Position numbers and translations under genes: made by a program. DNA of 14,267 bases, from assembly GCA_023474155.1 (NCBI GenBank), contig JAMCYJ010000016.1:1-14267 (forward strand). Reading direction: 5' to 3'. The number at the start of each line of letters is the position of its first letter. Within the stretch, counting starts at the first letter, position 1. Source of the stretch: Candidatus Martarchaeota archaeon (GTDB lineage: Archaea > Micrarchaeota > Micrarchaeia > Micrarchaeales > Micrarchaeaceae). Below the pieces are notes generated by a model. That model had not been told where the DNA came from. It saw nothing but the letters and a program-made list of their open reading frames with translations, and searched no databases. Below, piece after piece: positions 13,765-14,267 of this stretch.

Positions 13765-13812
13765 AATATTTAAATATTTTTTGTTTAATTCAATAAATTA
13801 TTGAAATTTCAA
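13765..13812 (-). promoter_or_regulatory. Promoter and palindromic operator candidates of the heat-shock regulator
   Basis: AATATTTAAATATT (13765-13778) is a 14-bp perfect palindrome and the best TATA element, placed for transcription to start at or near the ATG at 13747. Immediately upstream lie TTCAATAA-A-TTATTGAA (13789-13805) and the overlapping perfect palindrome TTGAAATTTCAA (13801-13812). A dimeric winged-helix protein binding there could repress or activate the cluster. A/T-rich DNA makes some palindromes by chance, but three in 48 bases is notable. Confidence 0.55.
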
Positions 13813-13843
13813 AAAAAAGTTGCACCAAATTCCGCGCGGAATT
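13811..13843 (-). terminator. Palindromic terminator overlapping the stop codon of the right-edge gene
   Basis: AATTCCGCGCGGAATT (13828-13843) is a perfect 16-bp palindrome that forms a 6-bp stem and GCGC loop. Its first transcribed base is the last base of the TGA stop. In the direction of transcription it is followed after nine bases by a run of eight T (complement of 13811-13818). Hairpin plus U-tract resembles an intrinsic terminator and separates this gene from the heat-shock promoter. Confidence 0.6.
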
Positions 13844-14267
13844 CAATGTTTTCCCGACGAATATACTTTGTCAAGCCAGCGCGATATATGCTTGATAGAC
13901 GCCAGCCTGAACTCTGCAAGCCCGATTCCAGCTATCACAGCCAGCAGCGCCTCGATTGCGCTTTTCTCGAGCATGCCGGGAATCCCTGTTGCGCGGCGCG
14001 CTCTGCCGCGTGCCTGCATTTTTGCATCCGCATTGCTGGTTTTTACCTGTCTGTCTGCAGTCGAAATACTATTTTTAGGATCTCCCCGTTTCAAGAATTT
14101 TTGTAGATTAGAGGAATTATTTTTAACCACTTTTGCTGCCTCTGATTTTCTTGCGGCGGAAACTTGCATCCGCTCCTTGTTTTGCGCAATTTGTGAGCCG
14201 ATAGCAAAAGAGATTGCCAGCGTAGCGGCAGCCGTAAGTGCAGCAGCGTATTTTGCAGTTTTTTCGA
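13843..14267 (-). CDS. Membrane-anchored protein of unknown function, N-terminus outside the window
   Basis: The reading frame is open to the right edge, giving at least 140 residues. An ATG at 14169 exists, but the frame continues upstream without a stop and encodes a hydrophobic helix, YAAALTAAATLAISFAIGSQ, preceded by EKTAK. This looks like a signal anchor or transmembrane segment, so the true start is probably near or just beyond the edge. The middle is polar and basic (SAARKSEAAKVVKNNSSNLQ; QARGRARRATG). A second hydrophobic helix, SAIEALLAVIAGIGLAEF, lies near the C-terminus and is followed by RLASIKHISRWLDKVYSS. No known domain is recognised. The 3' end carries a palindromic terminator. 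Confidence 0.6.
   Translation of the reverse strand, partial: EKTAKYAAALTAAATLAISFAIGSQIAQNKERMQVSAARKSEAAKVVKNNSSNLQKFLKRGDPKNSISTADRQVKTSNADAKMQARGRARRATGIPGMLEKSAIEALLAVIAGIGLAEFRLASIKHISRWLDKVYSSGKH

Overview
The window reads as a stretch of archaeal chromosome. Evidence for an archaeon: the start of RNA polymerase subunit K, a geranylgeranyl (archaeal lipid) reductase, a PAC2-family proteasome-assembly-chaperone homologue, VapBC, A/T-rich TATA-type promoters with short leaders, and a tRNA-Leu that appears to carry a small non-canonical intron in its D-loop. A complete bacterial-type DnaK-DnaJ-GrpE set is also present. The combination suits a DPANN-like lineage such as Micrarchaeota, or a Thermoplasmata relative. 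This placement is inference, and no marker here settles it.

Layout. Positions 1-1668 (minus strand) hold the 5' part of rpoK preceded by the lipid reductase gene. Positions 1818-4304 look like a small integrated island: a 31-bp direct repeat made of the 3' end of tRNA-Leu bounds about 2.46 kb. The island holds a decayed PD-(D/E)XK nuclease gene (one frameshift, one in-frame TGA, then a zinc ribbon) and an apparently intact vapBC pair with a perfect inverted repeat over its start. No integrase is visible. The intact tRNA-Leu(UAA) lies at 4277-4379. A PAC2-family gene follows at 4458-5213, and its product ends in a proteasome-docking-like M-Y-V tail.

Positions 5455-7925 are an AT-rich accessory-like stretch. 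It holds a 79-residue, strongly basic protein made of two 37-residue repeats, followed by a long U-tract. Next is an alpha-helical repeat protein split in two by a one-base shift at a run of five G, ending in a stem-loop, and then a convergent Nudix hydrolase. Two membrane-protein genes follow on the plus strand: a CDP-alcohol phosphatidyltransferase (8011-8589) and a seven-helix protein with a His-rich cytoplasmic-size loop (8700-9362).

Positions 9412-13747 (minus strand) form a heat-shock locus transcribed in the order winged-helix regulator, grpE, dnaK, dnaJ. The regulator and grpE overlap by 4 bases. dnaK has its own leader, and dnaK and dnaJ are separated by 70 bases containing two mutually exclusive hairpins. 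Two palindromes lie just upstream of the regulator's TATA element and could be its operator. The right edge is an unrecognised membrane-anchored protein that runs off the window and ends in a palindromic terminator overlapping its stop codon.

The most unusual items are the tRNA-bounded island, the D-loop intron candidate, the two frameshifted genes, the tandem-repeat basic protein and the regulator-led chaperone operon.
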